Source of the DNA: Phycisphaerales bacterium
Lineage (GTDB): Bacteria; Planctomycetota; Phycisphaerae; UBA1845
DNA length: 53,900 nucleotides
Reading direction: 5' to 3'
Assembly (NCBI GenBank): GCA_003597935.1
Contig: QZJT01000126.1
Coordinates: 1 to 53,900, forward strand
Under the pieces are notes generated by a model, which saw nothing but the letters and a program-made list of their open reading frames with translations, ran no database searches and was not told the origin of the DNA. Every line of letters begins with the position of its first letter. The first letter of the stretch is position 1. The position numbers were made by a program, and so were the translations under genes. This document shows positions 50,800 to 53,900 of this stretch, in pieces.

Positions 50800-53700
50800 G
50801 TGAAGAAGCTCCTCGAGGCATTCAAGGCCCTGCCCAAGGAAGTCAAGGCGATGCTGATCATCGCCGGGGTGGGATCGCCGATCGCCGTGGCCTATACGGT
50901 CAAGCGCTGGCTGTTCCCGCACACGCCGTGGCCGATCATCATCCTCGGCGTCGTTGGCGTCGCGCTGGTCGTTTTGGCGGTCGGCTGGCTGGTTTCCTGG
51001 CTGTTTCTGGGGCGGTCGCGCAAGCGCCGCGACCAGATGGCGTCGTCGCTGGCGTCCGCGGGAAAAAGCGGGCCGGTGTCGATCGAGGTGGGGGCCGCCA
51101 TCAAGGCGAACAACGAGAAGTTCTTCGCCGCCGTCCGCGACATGCGGAAGAACATCGGCATCAGCGTCTATGACCTGCCCTGGTACATCGTGATCGGCGA
51201 TTCCGGCTGCGGCAAGACCAAGCTGGTCAACGAAGGCGGGTTGACCTTCTCGACCGGAAAGCCCGAAGGCTATCAGCTCGGAACCCTCAACTACAACTGG
51301 TGGTTCACCGAGGACGCCATCTTCATCGACATGGCGGGCCGCCTGTGCAACCCGCAGGACGATTCCGACCACCGCGAGTGGCAGGCCTTTCTGAACACGG
51401 TCGGCAAGGGCCGGCCGGGCTTCCCGATCAACGGGGCGTTCGTCTGCGTCTCGGCGGAGCACCTCTTGCAGGACCCGCCGGAAAAGGTCGAGGCGGACGC
51501 CAATACGGCGCTGGAGCGGCTGCGCGACCTGCAAACGAAGCTGGGCGTGACGTTCGCCACGTATCTGATCATCACCAAGTGCGACAAGATCCTGGGCTTC
51601 ATGCAGTTCTTCGACCGGGCGGAACGCGACATCACGGTCAAGAACCAGATCTTCGGCTGGTCCAAGCCCGGCAACTTCAATGAACTCTATGACCCGGATG
51701 ATTTCCGGCAGGATTTTGAAGAGCTTTACGGACGCCTGCACGACCTGCGCCTGCGGCGGCTGGCGGACGACGCGGACGAAACCGACCTGGGGCTGGCGTA
51801 TACCTTCGCGGAGGAGTTCCGCGAACTCGTCTCGCCGCTGGAGACCTACGTCCGCACGCTGTTCCCGATGATCCGCAATCCGCGGGCGGTCAAGAACCTC
51901 ATCTTCCGCGGCATCTACTTCACCAGCGCCACCCAGGAAGGGAACCTGATCCTGAAGCACTTCACGGAGCGGCTGGGGGCCGACGCCGCCGACCAGTTCG
52001 CCCCGCTGGACCTCTATCCCAACAAGCGCCCACACTTCATCAAGGACGTGTTTTTCCGCAAGGCCTTTCCGGAACACGGGCTGGTGTTCCGCAACGAGGC
52101 GCAGGTGGTCCGCAACCGCAAGCTCTCGCGGCTGCTGCAAGTCGGCACGGCCGCGGCGACGGTGGTCTTCGTCGCGCTGCTGGCGATGAGTTTCCGTACC
52201 TTCGCCCGCGTCATCGGCCAGCCGCGGCTCAACGCGCAGGATACGCTGAAGCACCTCGACGAGGGTCCGCCGGCCGAGGCACTGAAGGTCGCGTGTACGC
52301 TGTCCGGCGACGTGGACTCGCTCAAGCAGCACACGTTCTCCGCCAACATGCTCTCGCTCTGGGTGGGCGCCGACCGGCCGATCCAGGATCTGACCACCAT
52401 TCGCGCGGCGCTCTTCCAGCAGCGGGTCCTGGCGGCCGTGCTCCAGGACGCGTCGGAGGCGCTCAAGCGCGGCTCGATCTTCGACCGGCCCGGCGAGGAT
52501 CCGGCCCTGGCGTTGCAGACGCACGTGTCGGCGCTGGAGGAATACCTGCTGTGGGCGGGCTGCAAGGCGGAGCCGGGCGCCGAGGCGTCAACCGCCGCGG
52601 GCGTCTACACGTTCGAGGGTTTTCAGAAGCTGACCGCGGTGGTGACCGACGAGAAATCGATCGTCAACACGCATCGTGAGGCGGTCGAAAGCGAAGCACA
52701 CACCTATTTCACCACGCTGCGCGAGCGCGGCCGCGGCGCGCTGGACCCGTCGGCCCTGATCGATGCCGGCGGGCAGAGTACACGCAGCGTGGTGCAGTCG
52801 GCGGTGGCCGCGCTGCACGACCGGATGCGGCCCCACGCCACGTTGGACGGCGACCACCCGGACCCCGTCATCCGACGATGGGTGGGGATTCAGGCGGCGT
52901 GCAGCACGGCGATGACCAGCCTGGACGGCTGTCTCGAGCTGGTGACCGCCGGTCCGTCGGTTTCCACGCTGGAAGGAGCACAGTCGCTTCAGCACGGTTT
53001 CGTGCAGAACTACCAGTCGTTCGACGCCGCGCTGGCCGCCGCGACGTGGGCCAGGGACGATCTGGCCGGCGCGGAGATCCCTTCGCTGGCCGACGCCCTC
53101 CTCCGCCAGCGCGGGGAGTGGGTGGCCATCGAGCAGCGCTTGCAGGCGGCGTATCAGCGCTGCGGGCGGGCCGACGCCGCGGCGTACATTCCGTCGTTGT
53201 CGCTGGGCTACGGCCCCGCCGGCGTCGACGGATTGGACCGCGTCCTGTGGCAGGAACTGCGGCGCTGCGGGCTGGTCAACCAGGATTATTCCGAGGGCGT
53301 CTTCGAGAAGGAGCGGTTCGCCAAACTGTTTCTGGCGATCCCGAAGACGTACGCCCACGTGATCCGCACGCTGCCGCAGCCGGCCAGCCCGCCGCCGGGC
53401 GGGCAGGAGCGCATCGAAGAGATCCAACTTACGGACGACGCGACGGCGGTGCACGACTATCTGCGTCCGATCCATCAGCGGATCGCCGCCTACGATTTCG
53501 CCGCCCAGGCTGCGTCGTCTTCCCTGGCGGCGGAGTGGGTCTTAGAGCTGGAGTCGCTGCTCTATCCCGACGAGGGCCAGGCGTCGGCGATCAACGTGCC
53601 CAAGCTGGTCATGCCCGAGCCTTGGCGCCTCGGGGAGTTGACGGCGCTGAGGGACGCGTACGTGACGTTTGTGCAGCGCGGCCGTGGCACGCTGCTGCTG

Positions 53701-53900
53701 GCGTCGGTGCAGGGGCGGCTGGGTGCATTGCGGGACGGATCCTCGGAGTGGGGCTTCGCCGAGCTTGCGGAGGGCTGGCGGGAGGCGGGCGAGTCGTCCT
53801 ACCTGATCGAGATCCCCCGGACGCCGGACGCGGCGCCCGCGCCGGCGCAGGCGGCGCCCCCCCCCGTGCGCCCGGCGAGCCGCCCCCCGGCGACGCGGCC
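50800..53900 (+). CDS. tssM: Type VI secretion membrane protein TssM (IcmF family), 3' end cut by window
   Basis: The reading frame opens at GTG 50800 (MKKLLEAFKALPKEVKAML) and is still open at 53900, so at least 1033 residues are visible. TM helices at about 17-38 and 44-71 precede a cytoplasmic NTPase domain with Walker A GDSGCGKT (133-140), Walker B-like IFIDMAGR (174-181) and a G4-like TKCDKI (259-264). A third TM helix (about 445-465, VGTAAATVVFVALLAMSF) leads into the large periplasmic IcmF region. This is the TssM layout; Walker A is intact. The visible end is Ala/Pro-rich (ending near RPASRPPATR), perhaps a linker rather than the true terminus. Confidence 0.93.
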   Translation, partial: MKKLLEAFKALPKEVKAMLIIAGVGSPIAVAYTVKRWLFPHTPWPIIILGVVGVALVVLAVGWLVSWLFLGRSRKRRDQMASSLASAGKSGPVSIEVGAAIKANNEKFFAAVRDMRKNIGISVYDLPWYIVIGDSGCGKTKLVNEGGLTFSTGKPEGYQLGTLNYNWWFTEDAIFIDMAGRLCNPQDDSDHREWQAFLNTVGKGRPGFPINGAFVCVSAEHLLQDPPEKVEADANTALERLRDLQTKLGVTFATYLIITKCDKILGFMQFFDRAERDITVKNQIFGWSKPGNFNELYDPDDFRQDFEELYGRLHDLRLRRLADDADETDLGLAYTFAEEFRELVSPLETYVRTLFPMIRNPRAVKNLIFRGIYFTSATQEGNLILKHFTERLGADAADQFAPLDLYPNKRPHFIKDVFFRKAFPEHGLVFRNEAQVVRNRKLSRLLQVGTAAATVVFVALLAMSFRTFARVIGQPRLNAQDTLKHLDEGPPAEALKVACTLSGDVDSLKQHTFSANMLSLWVGADRPIQDLTTIRAALFQQRVLAAVLQDASEALKRGSIFDRPGEDPALALQTHVSALEEYLLWAGCKAEPGAEASTAAGVYTFEGFQKLTAVVTDEKSIVNTHREAVESEAHTYFTTLRERGRGALDPSALIDAGGQSTRSVVQSAVAALHDRMRPHATLDGDHPDPVIRRWVGIQAACSTAMTSLDGCLELVTAGPSVSTLEGAQSLQHGFVQNYQSFDAALAAATWARDDLAGAEIPSLADALLRQRGEWVAIEQRLQAAYQRCGRADAAAYIPSLSLGYGPAGVDGLDRVLWQELRRCGLVNQDYSEGVFEKERFAKLFLAIPKTYAHVIRTLPQPASPPPGGQERIEEIQLTDDATAVHDYLRPIHQRIAAYDFAAQAASSSLAAEWVLELESLLYPDEGQASAINVPKLVMPEPWRLGELTALRDAYVTFVQRGRGTLLLASVQGRLGALRDGSSEWGFAELAEGWREAGESSYLIEIPRTPDAAPAPAQAAPPPVRPASRPPATR

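Noticed and set aside
49915-52524. 869-residue open frame on the minus strand
   Set aside because: Antisense to tssL and tssM, whose TM helices, Walker A and DotU motifs are on the plus strand.
1-53900. tRNA or rRNA genes
   Set aside because: No T-loop plus anticodon arrangement or rRNA core sequence was recognised by eye; a tRNAscan/Infernal run would be needed to be certain.

Overview
The window looks like a chromosomal segment of a GC-rich planctomycete, probably a Phycisphaerae-like lineage. The evidence is indirect: two small membrane proteins carry the zinc ribbon common in that phylum (CGYDLTGN...CPECG and a relative); there are large secreted proteins with thrombospondin-type-3-like calcium loops, a 14-blade WD40 protein, and many short palindromic intergenic repeats. 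No rRNA, tRNA, CRISPR array or recognisable transposase was seen.

Layout. 1-7.7 kb: lepA behind a palindrome array, two small membrane proteins, and a minus-strand group panB / bifunctional-nuclease-domain protein / galactokinase-like GHMP kinase. 7.8-12.5 kb: a sucrose module with a sucrose-phosphate-synthase-like GT4, an overlapping sucrose-phosphatase, a GH100-like invertase and a convergent fructokinase. 12.5-20.1 kb (minus strand): a secreted Asp-box protein, then a probable peptidoglycan-recycling group (ROK sugar kinase, DigH-like GHL10 lipoprotein, MurQ), a GxxExxY protein framed by repeats, and a lone MoxR ATPase. 20.1-29.5 kb: a zinc-ribbon membrane protein, AddB, an SDR, the WD40 protein, and a fused ferredoxin/NrfD membrane protein. 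29.5-40.0 kb (minus strand): an envelope block of two small secreted peptides, a TPR plus beta-barrel outer-membrane protein, a FecR-like secreted protein, a ~1490-residue Ig-like lipoprotein candidate and a TSP3 surface protein. 40.1-53.9 kb: a type VI secretion (T6SS)-like locus. A divergent 1936-residue membrane-spanning pseudokinase faces a coiled-coil protein, a TssJ-like lipoprotein, TssK, TssL and TssM, the last cut by the window end.

The best candidates for something little described are: (1) the T6SS-like trans-envelope module with its giant degenerate kinase; (2) the TPR-barrel / FecR / giant Ig protein block, which could be a dedicated surface-export system; (3) a C-terminal domain shared by three otherwise unrelated secreted proteins; and (4) REPIN-like paired palindromes, one of which sits in frame inside a ROK kinase gene.

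All functional assignments are from reading the sequence and recalling family motifs; no database search was run.
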